This document shows, in pieces, positions 16,894 through 26,259 of a stretch of 50,274 nucleotides of DNA. The number at the start of each line of letters is the position of its first letter. Within the stretch, counting starts at the first letter, position 1. The DNA is from Deltaproteobacteria bacterium (GTDB lineage Bacteria; Desulfobacterota; Syntrophorhabdia; Syntrophorhabdales; Syntrophorhabdaceae). Location of the stretch: positions 25,814-76,087 of the forward strand of contig JAKORG010000039.1 of the NCBI GenBank assembly GCA_029777945.1, written 5' to 3'. The position numbers were made by a program, and so were the translations under genes. Below the pieces are notes generated by a model. It was given only the letters and a program-made list of their open reading frames with translations, made no database searches and was not told the origin of the DNA.

Positions 16894-17080
16894 GAAAAAA
16901 TTTAAAAAAATAAAATTTTTTCATTTAAAAATTAAAAACAAAACATGCAATGCCTTTCTGGTGAGATTTAGATATTAAAAAAACAGGCCTTTAACGTTAA
17001 AAAAACTTTTACCTTTGCTTTTTCTTACCCCAACAATTTAATTTTTAGCTTAAAAACTAAAAAAACACCTTTTATTTAAT

Positions 17081-17524
17081 TTATGTTACGTAACCGCCCA
17101 TTATATAGTTGCTCAAGTGCTCAATCATTATACCCTGCTCTTCAATTATTGCCTTGAGCACATCTCCTATTGAAATGATACCTATAAGCTTGTCTTTGTC
17201 CATAACAGGTAGATGCCTTATCCTCTTTTCTGTCATTAAGCCCATACATTCTTCAACAGTGGTGGAGGGGCTAACCACAAACAGCTCTTTTGACATGATT
17301 TCTTTTACGTAAGTTTCTTTTGAAGATTTTCCCTGGAGTATAACCTTTCTTGCATAATCACGCTCAGTAATAATGCCCACGACCTTTTCTTCATCGTTTA
17401 CGACAACAAGTGCACCTACGCCTTTGTCGCTCATCATTTCAAGGGCACGGTAAACTATTGCATCCGGTTTTATAGTCCAGACATTTGAACCTTTTTTTTG
17501 TAAGATTGTTTCTACCTTTACCAT
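17081..17524 (-). CDS. protein with a pair of CBS domains
   Basis: A 147-residue protein made of two CBS domains (about residues 14-70 and 78-135) and nothing else. CBS motifs are visible as ALVVVNDEEKVVGIITERDYARK and HLPVMDKDKLIGIISIGDVLKAII, each with the GII(S/T)xxD signature. Such pairs form a Bateman module that binds adenine nucleotides and senses energy state; the output partner is unknown. It lies 82 bases after fhs on the same strand and 311 bases before the hyd operon, so it may report energy charge to either pathway. No DNA-binding or enzymatic domain. Confidence 0.92.
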   Translation of the reverse strand: MVKVETILQKKGSNVWTIKPDAIVYRALEMMSDKGVGALVVVNDEEKVVGIITERDYARKVILQGKSSKETYVKEIMSKELFVVSPSTTVEECMGLMTEKRIRHLPVMDKDKLIGIISIGDVLKAIIEEQGIMIEHLSNYIMGGYVT

Positions 17525-17606
17525 TACACCACTCCTTTTACACTCGTATTATTGTTCACTTCAATAACATATAAAAAATCATCTTTCTATTCAAGTATTT
17601 TTTAAT

Positions 17607-19367
17607 TTAAAATAATCCTCTCACCTTACCATTATCTGTATCTATATCAATGCGCCTGAATGCCGGATCTGAGCTTGTTCCTGGCATAAGGCTTATGGAG
17701 CCTGTCACAGGGCATAAAAATTGTGCACCAGTAAATACAAGGACATCCCTGACAGGCAATGTCCAGCCTTTAGGAACCCCTTTCCATTCAGGTTCATGGG
17801 ATAGGCTCAGATGCGTCTTTACCATTACTGTATGGTAGTGTCTTTTTTCTTCATCTGCCTCAAGCCTCTTTGCCTTTTCTTCTGCTTCTGGTATCCATAA
17901 TACTTTATCGGCATTGTAGATCTTTTTTGCAATCATATCTACCTTGTCCCTAAGGGCTAAGTCTTCGGGCAGTATATAATTAAAATGATTTTCATGGTTG
18001 CATGCATCTATTACTGCATCTGCAAGCTCTAATGCACCTTCACCACCTTTTAACCAATGGTCTGAAACTGCCACAATCGCACCTTCTGCCTCAGCATATT
18101 TTTTTACAAGTTTTAACTCGTTCTTTGAATCTGTGCTAAATCTGTTGATACATACTACAGGTTTTATGCCTGACATCTTTACAATATTAATATGGTGAAT
18201 AAGGTTGGGTATACCCTTTTCGAGTAGGTTCAAATCCTCTTTTGCATATTCCACAGGAATTCTTATACCAGGGGCTACCCTTGGTCCACCACCGTGCATC
18301 TTTAATGCCCTAACCGTTGTGGTGATGATGGCTATATCTGGTTTTAACCCGCTGATTCTGGATTTTACATTACAGAACTTTTCAAACCCTATATCTGCTG
18401 CGAATCCACTTTCTGTTATGTGATAATCAAAGAGTTTAAGTCCGATTTTATCTGCAATGATGGAAGATTGCCCTAAGGCGATATTTGCAAAAGGGCCTGC
18501 ATGAACGAGCACAGGCTGTCCTTCTATTGTTTGGAGTAGACTGGGATTAATGCTTTCCCTTAAAAATGCACACATGGCCCCAGCTACTTCGAGGTCTTCT
18601 GTGGTAATAGGTCTACCCTGTCTATCAAAGGCTACAGTAATCTTCCCTATCCTTTGCCTTAAATCCTTTAGGTCTTTTGCAATGGAAAGTATAGCCATAA
18701 TTTCTGAGCTTACGGCTATATCGAATCGGGACTGCATGGTAATACCGTCCATCTTTCCGCCGAGTCCTATTATGATATTTCGGAGTGATTGGGCACAGAA
18801 GTCCATGACCCATCCCATCTGGACATTTTTTGAATCAATGTTAAGCCTTTTTAAGCCTCTTTTTTGAAGTTCAATGTCATTATAATTTCTCTCGTGTTGC
18901 ATCCTTGCCGTTAAAGCTACCATGGCAAGGTTATGGGCATTCATTATATTGTAAATATCTCCTGTAAGTCCCAATGAGAATTCAGCCAGCGGTATTACCT
19001 GGGCATTTCCTCCTCCAGCTGCACTACCTTTGATGTTCATTGTGGGGCCAATTGAGGGCTGTCTTATGGCGCCACCTGCATTTTTTTTCCTTTTGCCGAG
19101 ACCTTCAAGTACCCCCATAGTGGTTGTTGTCTTTCCCTCGCCAAAAGGTGTCGGTGTTATGGCAGTTACAACAATATATTTACCATTTGGTCTTGATGAA
19201 AGCCTATCTAAGATCTTTTTATAATCGAGCCTTGCAATCCTTCCATATGGTATTACCTCATCTTTGTTCAACCCCATTTCATCGCTTAACTGCCAGATAC
19301 TCTTCATCTTTTCTTCTGCTGCTTCTGCTATCTGCCAATCGGCCATTTTAGTTGCATCGTATGGCAT
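17607..19367 (-). CDS. fhs: formate--tetrahydrofolate ligase
   Basis: A 586-residue enzyme that joins formate to tetrahydrofolate with ATP, giving 10-formyl-THF. It is the entry step of the Wood-Ljungdahl methyl branch, or the ATP-yielding reverse step in formate-producing metabolism. The P-loop [15 protein letters not shown] lies near residues 71-85. Family segments such as [19 protein letters not shown] and [16 protein letters not shown] are intact. Length is somewhat above the 555-560 typical of acetogens, mainly at the N-terminus. It follows acsE by 71 bases on the same strand, consistent with an acsC-acsE-fhs operon. Confidence 0.96.
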   Translation of the reverse strand: MPYDATKMADWQIAEAAEEKMKSIWQLSDEMGLNKDEVIPYGRIARLDYKKILDRLSSRPNGKYIVVTAITPTPFGEGKTTTTMGVLEGLGKRKKNAGGAIRQPSIGPTMNIKGSAAGGGNAQVIPLAEFSLGLTGDIYNIMNAHNLAMVALTARMQHERNYNDIELQKRGLKRLNIDSKNVQMGWVMDFCAQSLRNIIIGLGGKMDGITMQSRFDIAVSSEIMAILSIAKDLKDLRQRIGKITVAFDRQGRPITTEDLEVAGAMCAFLRESINPSLLQTIEGQPVLVHAGPFANIALGQSSIIADKIGLKLFDYHITESGFAADIGFEKFCNVKSRISGLKPDIAIITTTVRALKMHGGGPRVAPGIRIPVEYAKEDLNLLEKGIPNLIHHINIVKMSGIKPVVCINRFSTDSKNELKLVKKYAEAEGAIVAVSDHWLKGGEGALELADAVIDACNHENHFNYILPEDLALRDKVDMIAKKIYNADKVLWIPEAEEKAKRLEADEEKRHYHTVMVKTHLSLSHEPEWKGVPKGWTLPVRDVLVFTGAQFLCPVTGSISLMPGTSSDPAFRRIDIDTDNGKVRGLF

Positions 19368-19438
19368 ATGCTCTCCTCTTATTTTCTATTTAAAATGATT
19401 ATTTTATTAAAATGCTTAAGGTATTTAAAAGGATTCAT

Positions 19439-20317
19439 TTATATATCAAGCCATGAGTCTGAATAAAGGGTTTTTCCCATAAGCACATGCACTGTTTTAA
19501 CATAGTGAACTTCTTCTTTTGAAAGAGAAAAATAGTCAATCCCTTCGTTGTCTATTGCTCTGTAAATAAGCCTTTCAATTTCAGGTCTTCTTTCTCTTGC
19601 AATTGCCCTTAATTCTTCGTCAAAGGCATCTACAATGGCAGAATATATACCGTATCTTTTTAGCATAACAAGATATGTTCTGTTTAATATCCCCCTTAAT
19701 TGTGTTGGCACACCGCTTGAGACATTCGATAAACCGCATGTAGATTTTGCATTAGGGGCAATATCTTTGAGCATCATGGCAAATTCAGTGCATCCCTGAA
19801 CCTGTAACTGTTGAGAATTTACAGGAAGGACAATAGGATCAAGCCATATATCCTCTTCAGGTATACCATACAAGGATGCTTCGGCCAGAATTTGGGCTGC
19901 AAGCAAACCCCGCTCGTTTGCATCTCTGGGGATACCTTCAACGCCTATTGTCAAACCTATAAACCCTGCATTGTATTTTTTTGCAAGGGGCATTAAGGCA
20001 TTCATCCTTTCTGGTCTGGCAGAAATGGAGTTTATGAGTGCCTTTCCTCTATGGACCCTAAGACCTGCCTCCATGGCCTCAATGTTTGTTGTATCAAGAC
20101 TCAAAGGTAATTCAACCACTTCCTGAACTGTTTTTACGATCCACTCCATGACAAGAGGTCCGTCTTTCCTTGCAGGCCCGAGATTTATATCAAGCATATC
20201 CATACCTGACTCTGCCTGGGCAATAGCAAGCCTTTTTATAGGTTCAGGGTCCTTTTTGTCGATCGCCTCTTTAACCCTTTTAGACATAATATTTATATTT
20301 TCACCTATTAAGACCAT
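19439..20317 (-). CDS. acsE: methyltetrahydrofolate:corrinoid/iron-sulfur protein methyltransferase
   Basis: A 292-residue pterin-binding TIM barrel of the AcsE/MetH type. It moves the methyl group of methyl-THF to the cob(I)amide of the corrinoid iron-sulfur protein. Visible: IGENINIMSKRVKEAI, the pterin-binding MLDINLGPARKDG with Asp and Asn in the expected places, PLSLDTTNIEAMEAGL, and GLSNVSSG with the Asn that activates the methyl-pterin. It is about 30 residues longer than the Moorella enzyme, at the C-terminus (SKEEVHYVKTVHVLMGKTLY). It lies 15 bases after acsC, so the methyl donor enzyme and its acceptor subunit are made together. Confidence 0.92.
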   Translation of the reverse strand: MVLIGENINIMSKRVKEAIDKKDPEPIKRLAIAQAESGMDMLDINLGPARKDGPLVMEWIVKTVQEVVELPLSLDTTNIEAMEAGLRVHRGKALINSISARPERMNALMPLAKKYNAGFIGLTIGVEGIPRDANERGLLAAQILAEASLYGIPEEDIWLDPIVLPVNSQQLQVQGCTEFAMMLKDIAPNAKSTCGLSNVSSGVPTQLRGILNRTYLVMLKRYGIYSAIVDAFDEELRAIARERRPEIERLIYRAIDNEGIDYFSLSKEEVHYVKTVHVLMGKTLYSDSWLDI

Positions 20318-20332
20318 ATCTACCCCATAGTT

Positions 20333-21673
20333 TTAATTTTTCCATGTTTTTAAAAAAGACGGGATCTGAGAGGCCTCCCTTGGCCCAACTATTATCTCCC
20401 AGCCTGGAAGCACCTCTTCCATGTCCCCTGCAATAGAGGCAGTATAACCGGGTATAATTACCTTCCTGTGTGAGATGTTATTTTCTATACCACATCTTTT
20501 TATAAAGGCACCTACAAGATCACCGACAAACTTACCAGCAGCCCATGCAGTAAGAACAGATAAACCCTCTGTGTCCATTACGCAGAGCCAGCTTGGAACC
20601 CTTGAATTTTCAATCTCTCCGCTTACAATAAAATATGTAAGGGAAAAATTACACGTCACAAGGACAGGTGAGTTCTCATCGGGATTGTTTATCGGATATA
20701 TACCTTCTTGGGTTGTCATGGGTCTCTGAGGGTCTGTATAGATATTCAACCTCAAAAGAAGTAATGGGAAGATGCTTTCACCCATAAAGTCGCTTAACAC
20801 AATGATACCTGCATATTTAGCTATCATGGCAGAGGCGATTAGAGTTTCCTTCATTAGATTATTGGCCATAGTATATGGAAATACGATTGTTGGGAATCCG
20901 AGGGGCTTATATCTTTTTAAGATTGCAGACCTTCTCACAATAATCTGGTCTTGAAGTGCCTGTTTTATAGTTTTCGCACCTGTGTCTATGACAATGTCTT
21001 TAATACCCATAGAAATCAATTTTTCAGTGACAGAACACACCTCTTCAATGTCATTGCCTTTGGCTATTATGGGAGATTCGTACTCCTTTGATAATGCCCC
21101 AAAGTGTGTGAAATTTTCTGTAGTTGCAGCATAGATAAGGGGTCTTCTTCCCTTTAAGATTTCAAGGGCTTCCTTCACAATAGATGCCTTTTCACACATA
21201 ATGATTATCCCATAAGGCCTTTCCTTTGCCTTTCTCACTATATTTAAAAATCGTTCATCCTCTCCTTTGTGTTTTAGAGCAATGAGTTCTGGTCTGAGGG
21301 TCGTTCCAATCCTCTCGTATTGATAAAAAGATGGCAATGACATTCTTCTGTCTATCTCATCATCGCCAAACTCATCAGAAATTAATAAGGCAAACCCAGG
21401 CTTGTTGAAAAAGGTCTTTTCGTGTCTGAAAAGAACTGTCTCACCGCCTATTTTTATTTCATATTCGCCTGTTCCGATGGATACTTGCCTGATGGGCGGT
21501 GCGCTTGCATCTTTCAACTGTGCCTTTGCCTCATCACTTACATGGGGACAGGTATCTAATTCTGCCTTACCTGCTGCAAGGGCCATTGCAAAGGCAAGGC
21601 ATGTAGGAAACTTGCAATCTTTGCAATTTGTCTTGGGAAGGAGTTTAAAAATCTCAATGCCTGTAAGTGCCAT
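20333..21673 (-). CDS. acsC: corrinoid iron-sulfur protein large (gamma) subunit
   Basis: A 446-residue protein of the AcsC/CdhE family, which carries cobalamin and a [4Fe-4S] cluster and accepts the methyl group from AcsE. The N-terminal cluster motif is NCKDCKFPTCLAFA, followed by a fourth Cys in LDTCPHVS (residues 16-45). The middle is a TIM barrel, and the C-terminus keeps the cobalamin-binding pattern with KVIIPGYTASIAGDMEEVLPGWEIIVGP. The usual partner AcsD and the catalytic CODH/ACS genes acsA/acsB are not in the window. It heads the minus-strand operon and is divergent from the AOR gene, 161 bases apart. Confidence 0.92.
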   Translation of the reverse strand: MALTGIEIFKLLPKTNCKDCKFPTCLAFAMALAAGKAELDTCPHVSDEAKAQLKDASAPPIRQVSIGTGEYEIKIGGETVLFRHEKTFFNKPGFALLISDEFGDDEIDRRMSLPSFYQYERIGTTLRPELIALKHKGEDERFLNIVRKAKERPYGIIIMCEKASIVKEALEILKGRRPLIYAATTENFTHFGALSKEYESPIIAKGNDIEEVCSVTEKLISMGIKDIVIDTGAKTIKQALQDQIIVRRSAILKRYKPLGFPTIVFPYTMANNLMKETLIASAMIAKYAGIIVLSDFMGESIFPLLLLRLNIYTDPQRPMTTQEGIYPINNPDENSPVLVTCNFSLTYFIVSGEIENSRVPSWLCVMDTEGLSVLTAWAAGKFVGDLVGAFIKRCGIENNISHRKVIIPGYTASIAGDMEEVLPGWEIIVGPREASQIPSFLKTWKN

Positions 21674-21768
21674 TCTAATCTCCCTTTTTTATTTTTAATA
21701 ACTTTCCAAAAATTTATTAAGGATTATAAAAAATTCACAATTATAAAGCAAGAAAGACTATTTTTTTG

Positions 21769-21796
21769 TTGAAAAAATGTTTTAATAATTTAGAAT
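21769..21796 (+). promoter_or_regulatory. candidate promoter for the AOR operon
   Basis: TTGAAA (21769-21774), a 16-base spacer and TAGAAT (21791-21796). The start codon at 21835 follows a strong AGGAGGGAGG site. A short TAGAAA/TTTCTA palindrome lies in the leader. Box match only. Confidence 0.45.
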
Positions 21797-21834
21797 TGAA
21801 CTTATAGAAAAATTTCTAAAAAGGAGGGAGGGAC

Positions 21835-23571
21835 ATGGATAAGATTATAAGAATAAATATGTCTAAAGAGCCTGCACCTGAGATTAAAATCACAGATATG
21901 AAAGGCTATGAAGGTCTGGGAGGAAGAGGTCTTACCTCTGCCATTGTATTCAAAGAGGTGCCTCCTTTATGCCATCCCCTATCATCTGAAAATAAACTCG
22001 TAATTGCACCAGGACTATTGAGTGGCACCATGGCGGCTATGTCTGGTCGCATCTCTGTAGGATATAAAAGTCCTCTTACAGGTGGTATAAAAGAGGCCAA
22101 CGCAGGGGGCCAGCCGTCCCAGATGCTTGCCAGACTCGGTTATGCGGCAATTGTCATAGAAGGAAAACTAAAGGGAGAGGATCTGTATAGGGTCTTTATA
22201 AATAAAGATGGCGTAAAGATAGAAAAAGACAATAGTTTAAAAATGCTCGGTAATTATGAGACAGTGGAGAGGATGAAAAGGGAATACGGACAAAAAATCT
22301 CTTGCATATCCATAGGCCCTGCAGGAGAGATGAGACTTGCTGGCTCCTCCATTGCCTGCACAAACACTGAATTAAGACCCACAAGGCATGCAGGCCGTGG
22401 TGGTGTCGGTGCTGTTATGGGTTCTAAAGGTGTAAAGGTTATAGTAATTGACGATGAAGGAACGAATATGAGAGAGCCAAAAGATAGAGAAAGGTTTAGG
22501 CAGGCAAATGCAAAATTCATAGAAGGCTTAAGAAGGCATCCTGTTACAGGAGAGGCCCTCCCTGCATATGGGACAAATGTCTTAACAAACATTTTAAATG
22601 AGGCAGGAGGTTATCCAACATATAATTTCAGGGAAGGTAGATTCACAGGTGCGGCAAAGATTAGCGGTGAGACAGAGGCAGCCCTTGAGACAGAAAGGGG
22701 AGGTGTAGCAACCCACGGTTGTCATCGCGGTTGCGTAATTAGATGTTCTGGCATATTTCACGATAAAGATGGCCGCTATCTCACAAAACAACCTGAATAC
22801 GAAACAGTCTGGGCCCATGGTGGTAATTGCGGTATAGATGATATAGACAAGATTGCAATGCTTGATTTCTTAGATGATGATATTGGGCTTGATACAATCG
22901 AGATGGGTGTGACGGTCGGGGTGGCAATGGAGGCAGGTCTAATAAAATTCGGGGATGCTGATGGCGCAATTGAACTAATCAAAGAGGTGAAAAAAGGCAC
23001 ACCGCTGGGAAGAATTATAGGTAGTGGTGCTTTGGTTACAGGAAGGATATTCGGTGTTGATAAAGTCCCTGTTGTAAAAGGTCAGGCGCTACCTGCCTAT
23101 GACCCAAGGGCGGTCCACGGTATTGGAGTAACTTACGCCACAAGCCCAATGGGGGCTGACCACACAGCAGGTTATGCAGTGGCCACAAATATCCTCAAGG
23201 TTGGAGGATTTGTAGATCCCTTAAAACCTGAAGGTCAGATTGAGCTTTCAAGAAATCTACAGATTGCAACTGCGGCTATAGATTCTACTGGTATGTGTTT
23301 ATTTATAGCCTTTGCAGTCCTTGACCAGCCTGAAACCTTTGAGGCGCTCCTCGAAATGTTAAATGCATTTTACGGACTTAAACTTACAGGGGATGATGTG
23401 GTCAATCTTGGCAAAAATATACTAACCATGGAAAGGACATTTAACAGGCTTGCAGGTTTTACAAAAGAACAAGATAGGCTTCCGAACTTTTTCAAAAAAG
23501 AGCCACTACCACCCCATAATGTTACATTCAATGTAACTAATGAGGAGTTAGACCAGGTGTTTAACTGGTAG
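21835..23571 (+). CDS. aor: tungsten-type aldehyde:ferredoxin oxidoreductase
   Basis: A 578-residue AOR-family enzyme that oxidises aldehydes to acids with ferredoxin, or reduces acids, using a W- (or Mo-) bis-pterin and a [4Fe-4S] cluster. Pterin-binding segments include RHAGRGGVGAVMGSKGVK near residue 185 and the DPRAVHGIGVTYATSPMG block near residue 423. Cluster cysteines are in HGCHRGCVIRCSG near residue 299 and a later Cys in GMCLFIAF near 486. The proton-relay region DTIEMG is present. Length is close to that of the archaeal enzymes (about 605). The start ATG follows AGGAGGGAGGGAC. It is followed at 3 bases by an unknown gene and then a MoaD-like gene, so cofactor supply may be co-regulated. 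Confidence 0.95.
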   Translation: MDKIIRINMSKEPAPEIKITDMKGYEGLGGRGLTSAIVFKEVPPLCHPLSSENKLVIAPGLLSGTMAAMSGRISVGYKSPLTGGIKEANAGGQPSQMLARLGYAAIVIEGKLKGEDLYRVFINKDGVKIEKDNSLKMLGNYETVERMKREYGQKISCISIGPAGEMRLAGSSIACTNTELRPTRHAGRGGVGAVMGSKGVKVIVIDDEGTNMREPKDRERFRQANAKFIEGLRRHPVTGEALPAYGTNVLTNILNEAGGYPTYNFREGRFTGAAKISGETEAALETERGGVATHGCHRGCVIRCSGIFHDKDGRYLTKQPEYETVWAHGGNCGIDDIDKIAMLDFLDDDIGLDTIEMGVTVGVAMEAGLIKFGDADGAIELIKEVKKGTPLGRIIGSGALVTGRIFGVDKVPVVKGQALPAYDPRAVHGIGVTYATSPMGADHTAGYAVATNILKVGGFVDPLKPEGQIELSRNLQIATAAIDSTGMCLFIAFAVLDQPETFEALLEMLNAFYGLKLTGDDVVNLGKNILTMERTFNRLAGFTKEQDRLPNFFKKEPLPPHNVTFNVTNEELDQVFNW

Positions 23572-23574
23572 CAT

Positions 23575-24231
23575 ATGAATATCCAGGAGGATTGTGCTGA
23601 AAAAAGGATTATAAAGATTAAACTGTGCACAAAAAAAGATATTACCCCATTGTTTTTTATAGTCCTTCAGGAAGGGGTTTTTGTTAAAACTCAAGTGGGT
23701 CAGAGTGTAAGGACAGTTTTAAAAGATATATTCAATATAAACGATGAACTCATTGAAAAAAGGATTAGCACAATCCTCCTTGATGGGAAGGTGGTAGATG
23801 ACATTGACAGTGTAATAATAAAAGAAAACTCTTCCCTTTCCATATCTGGTGCCATGCCGGGTTTAGCAGGTGCAACGATGAGAAGGCATAGCAAATATGA
23901 AACATTTAGGACTGCAATTACATATATTGAAAAAAAAGATCCCTATCCTGTTAAAACATGTTGTTTCGCCATAAAAATATTTAATATACTCCTCGTTGAG
24001 CTGGCAAAAAAGTTATTAAAACAAGGGATAATCTTACATGCCTACCAGTTAAGACAGTTATTTTCAGAAAAAAAAGACAGATTAAAGGATTATATAAACT
24101 ATGCGTATATAAACGAAACAAAAGTAAAGCCATCTGACTCATGGGGTTTTATGGAAAAATACATAAACGACGATAGATATCTAATTTATTTAAATATCAA
24201 AACATCCGGTGAGGAAGAAGATGACTGTTAA
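23575..24231 (+). CDS. unknown protein of the AOR operon with a possible beta-grasp N-terminal half
   Basis: A 218-residue protein I cannot name. Residues 15-105 read like a beta-grasp (MoaD/ubiquitin-like) domain: VGQSVRTVLKDIF, then ISTILLDGKVVDDIDSVIIKENSSLSISGAMPGLAGATMRR. The GK-VDD-D...L-I-GA pattern parallels the end of MoaD-like proteins, but the tail is GAMPGLAGA instead of a terminal Gly-Gly and the chain continues. Residues 110-218 are helical and basic with several Cys and Lys. No signal peptide. It lies 3 bases after the AOR stop and overlaps the next gene by 11 bases, so it is surely co-translated. Possible roles are cofactor insertion or an AOR accessory subunit; both are guesses. 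Confidence 0.7.
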   Translation: MNIQEDCAEKRIIKIKLCTKKDITPLFFIVLQEGVFVKTQVGQSVRTVLKDIFNINDELIEKRISTILLDGKVVDDIDSVIIKENSSLSISGAMPGLAGATMRRHSKYETFRTAITYIEKKDPYPVKTCCFAIKIFNILLVELAKKLLKQGIILHAYQLRQLFSEKKDRLKDYINYAYINETKVKPSDSWGFMEKYINDDRYLIYLNIKTSGEEEDDC

Positions 24232-24445
24232 TGTAAAGCTTTTTGCCACACTCAGGATAAATAGATTTTCTGAGAAAAAGATAGAGGTTATGCCAAAAAC
24301 AACAATAAAAGAACTTATTAAAGAGCTCGGGCTGCCTTTTGAAGAGGTAAGTATTATTTTTGTAAACGGCAGGCATGCAAAACCTGAAACAGAATTAAAG
24401 GATAATGACGAAGTCGCCATATTTCCACCCATAGGAGGTGGATAA
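24221..24445 (+). CDS. MoaD/ThiS family sulfur-carrier protein
   Basis: A 74-residue ubiquitin-like protein ending in PPIGGG, the C-terminal Gly-Gly that is thiocarboxylated when MoaD donates sulfur for the dithiolene of molybdopterin. The pattern VNVKLFATLR, TIKELIKELGLP, VNGRHAKPETELKDNDEVAIFPP is complete. I prefer the ATG at 24221, which is preceded by GAGGAAG; a GTG at 24209 is also possible. The start overlaps the preceding gene by 11 bases. Beside an AOR gene it probably serves synthesis of the tungsten-pterin cofactor. The operon ends at the terminator downstream. Confidence 0.88.
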   Translation: MTVNVKLFATLRINRFSEKKIEVMPKTTIKELIKELGLPFEEVSIIFVNGRHAKPETELKDNDEVAIFPPIGGG

Positions 24446-24473
24446 ACTATTTTTATAAGGTTTTTATTTTAAG

Positions 24474-24534
24474 CTGAAAAATGCACAAGCTTAGTGATTG
24501 AATAAAATTTTCTGTGCATTTTATCAGTGTTTTT
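24474..24534 (+). terminator. intrinsic terminator of the AOR operon
   Basis: CTGAAAAATGCACA (24474-24487) pairs with TGTGCATTTTATCAG (24513-24527) with a one-base bulge, 25-base loop, followed by TGTTTTT to 24534. It lies 29 bases after the MoaD-like stop. Confidence 0.75.
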
Positions 24535-24666
24535 AATGCAAAACAAACTGTATGGTCTTATTATAAATTATTGCATTTAAAACCATCATTTAATAAAATA
24601 GAAAATTAGCACAAATTACAGGAAGGCCAGTTTCACAAAAATAAATTTATTTTATGGGAGCAAGGT

Positions 24667-26031
24667 ATGGGTAAACTTTTTGGAACAGATGGGATAAGGG
24701 GGGAGGCTAACCGTTATCCTATGAATGCACAGATTGCATTTTCAGTAGGTCAGGCAGTTACATATCTTTTAAAAAAGGCCCGCAGTAAACCAAGGATAAT
24801 AATTGGAAAAGATACGAGGATCTCAGGATACATGCTTGAAAGTTCTCTTGAGGCAGGTATAACCTCTATGGGAGGTATATCCTATCTTGTAGGTGTACTG
24901 CCAACACCGGGCATTGCCTTTATAACTCAGAGTATGCGTGCTGATGCTGGCGTTGTCATATCTGCATCCCATAATCCTTACCAGGACAATGGTATTAAGA
25001 TATTTTCCGGTAATGGTTTCAAACTTTCTGACGAACAGGAAGAACTCATAGAAGAACTTATTTTAAACAGTGATTTACCAGAAAAGGTCCCGCCTGCCCA
25101 TGATATGGGTAGGGCGTATCGCTTAGATGATGTTCATGGTAGATATATAGTTTTTCTAAAAAACACATTTCCAAGAAATCTTACTATGGAGGATTTAAAG
25201 ATAGTTATTGATACCGCAAACGGTGCCACATATAAGGTAGCACCTATTGCATTCTTTGAATTAGGTGCAGATGTTCATGTAATTCATAATAATCCTAATG
25301 GACTAAACATAAACGAAAACTGTGGTTCTCAACATACGTATGATTTAAGAAGAAAGGTTGTAGAAACAGGGGCAAGCATTGGACTTGCCTTTGATGGCGA
25401 TGGTGATAGGCTCATTGCTGTTGATGAAAAGGGAGATGAGCTTACAGGGGATCAGATATTAATTATATGTGCAAAGGCACTAAAGGATGAAGGCAGATTA
25501 AAAAATGATCTTATAGTTACTACAGTCATGGGTAACCTTGGCCTTACTGTAGCATGCAAAAGATATGGTTTAAAATACCATGCCTCAAAGGTAGGAGATA
25601 GATATGTCCTTGAAGATATGCTTAAGCTTGGGGCAGTAATTGGTGGAGAACAATCGGGTCATATGATTTTTTTAGACCATCATACCACAGGGGACGGCAT
25701 AATAACAGCTATGCAGCTCATATCAGTAATGCTAAAGACAGGTAAGCCCCTTTCAGAACTTGCAAAACTGATGGAGATTTACCCCCAAAAGGTTATAAAT
25801 GTGCCTGTTAAAAATAAGCCTGATATTAACACATTACCTGCTGTTGTAGATGTTATAAAACTTGTGGAGGATGAGCTAAAGGACAGTGGCAGGGTCCTTG
25901 TTCGTTATTCGGGCACACAGAACATGTGCCGTGTTATGGTTGAAGGTCCAAGCGATGAGATAACAGAAAAATACTGCAGACAAATAGCTGAGGTTATCCA
26001 GCGAGAAATAGGTGAAACCTCCTTAATATGA
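24667..26031 (+). CDS. glmM: phosphoglucosamine mutase
   Basis: A 454-residue alpha-D-phosphohexomutase of the GlmM branch. It converts glucosamine-6-phosphate to glucosamine-1-phosphate for UDP-GlcNAc and cell-wall synthesis. Diagnostic segments: MGKLFGTDGIRGEAN at the N-terminus, the phosphoserine loop ISASHNPYQDNGIK near residue 98, the Mg2+-binding DGDGDRLIAVDE near residue 238, the sugar loop GGEQSGHMIF near residue 320, and the phosphate-binding RYSGTQNMCRVMVEG near residue 417. Length is typical (about 445). Single gene, preceded by GGGAGCAAGGT at its start. It is followed by an AATTCAAA/TTTGAATT hairpin (26031-26057) without a T-run. Confidence 0.95.
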   Translation: MGKLFGTDGIRGEANRYPMNAQIAFSVGQAVTYLLKKARSKPRIIIGKDTRISGYMLESSLEAGITSMGGISYLVGVLPTPGIAFITQSMRADAGVVISASHNPYQDNGIKIFSGNGFKLSDEQEELIEELILNSDLPEKVPPAHDMGRAYRLDDVHGRYIVFLKNTFPRNLTMEDLKIVIDTANGATYKVAPIAFFELGADVHVIHNNPNGLNINENCGSQHTYDLRRKVVETGASIGLAFDGDGDRLIAVDEKGDELTGDQILIICAKALKDEGRLKNDLIVTTVMGNLGLTVACKRYGLKYHASKVGDRYVLEDMLKLGAVIGGEQSGHMIFLDHHTTGDGIITAMQLISVMLKTGKPLSELAKLMEIYPQKVINVPVKNKPDINTLPAVVDVIKLVEDELKDSGRVLVRYSGTQNMCRVMVEGPSDEITEKYCRQIAEVIQREIGETSLI

Positions 26032-26074
26032 ATTCAAAGATAAACCGTTTTTGAATTTAATTCTCCCTTTCATA

Positions 26075-26113
26075 TTTTTCGACAATTATGTCGAAAAAAA
26101 GAACCGTTCGACA
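26075..26113. repeat. 10-bp palindrome plus a third half-site upstream of the Spy-like gene
   Basis: Arms TTTTTCGACA (26075-26084) and TGTCGAAAAA (26089-26098) flank a 4-base centre; a third TTCGACA lies at 26107-26113. There is no T-run beyond it that would make a normal terminator for glmM. It sits about 150 bases before the Spy-like gene, so it may be an operator or a hairpin. A related CGACAAA/TTTGTCG repeat is at 30361-30379. Confidence 0.55.
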
Positions 26114-26259
26114 ATTTTTTCCTGTTATAGGTTTTCAATTTTTTATCTCTATTTAAATTATTCAATGATTTCATAAAGTTATAAGATGTAGTCTATTGGC
26201 ATAGTTATTGCTTTCAACTATAAATGCAAACAAAAATAAATAAAACCAAGGAGGTTAAT

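Noticed and set aside
26031-26057. AATTCAAA/TTTGAATT hairpin after glmM as a terminator.
   Set aside because: The stem is AT-only and no T-run follows; glmM may end by another means.
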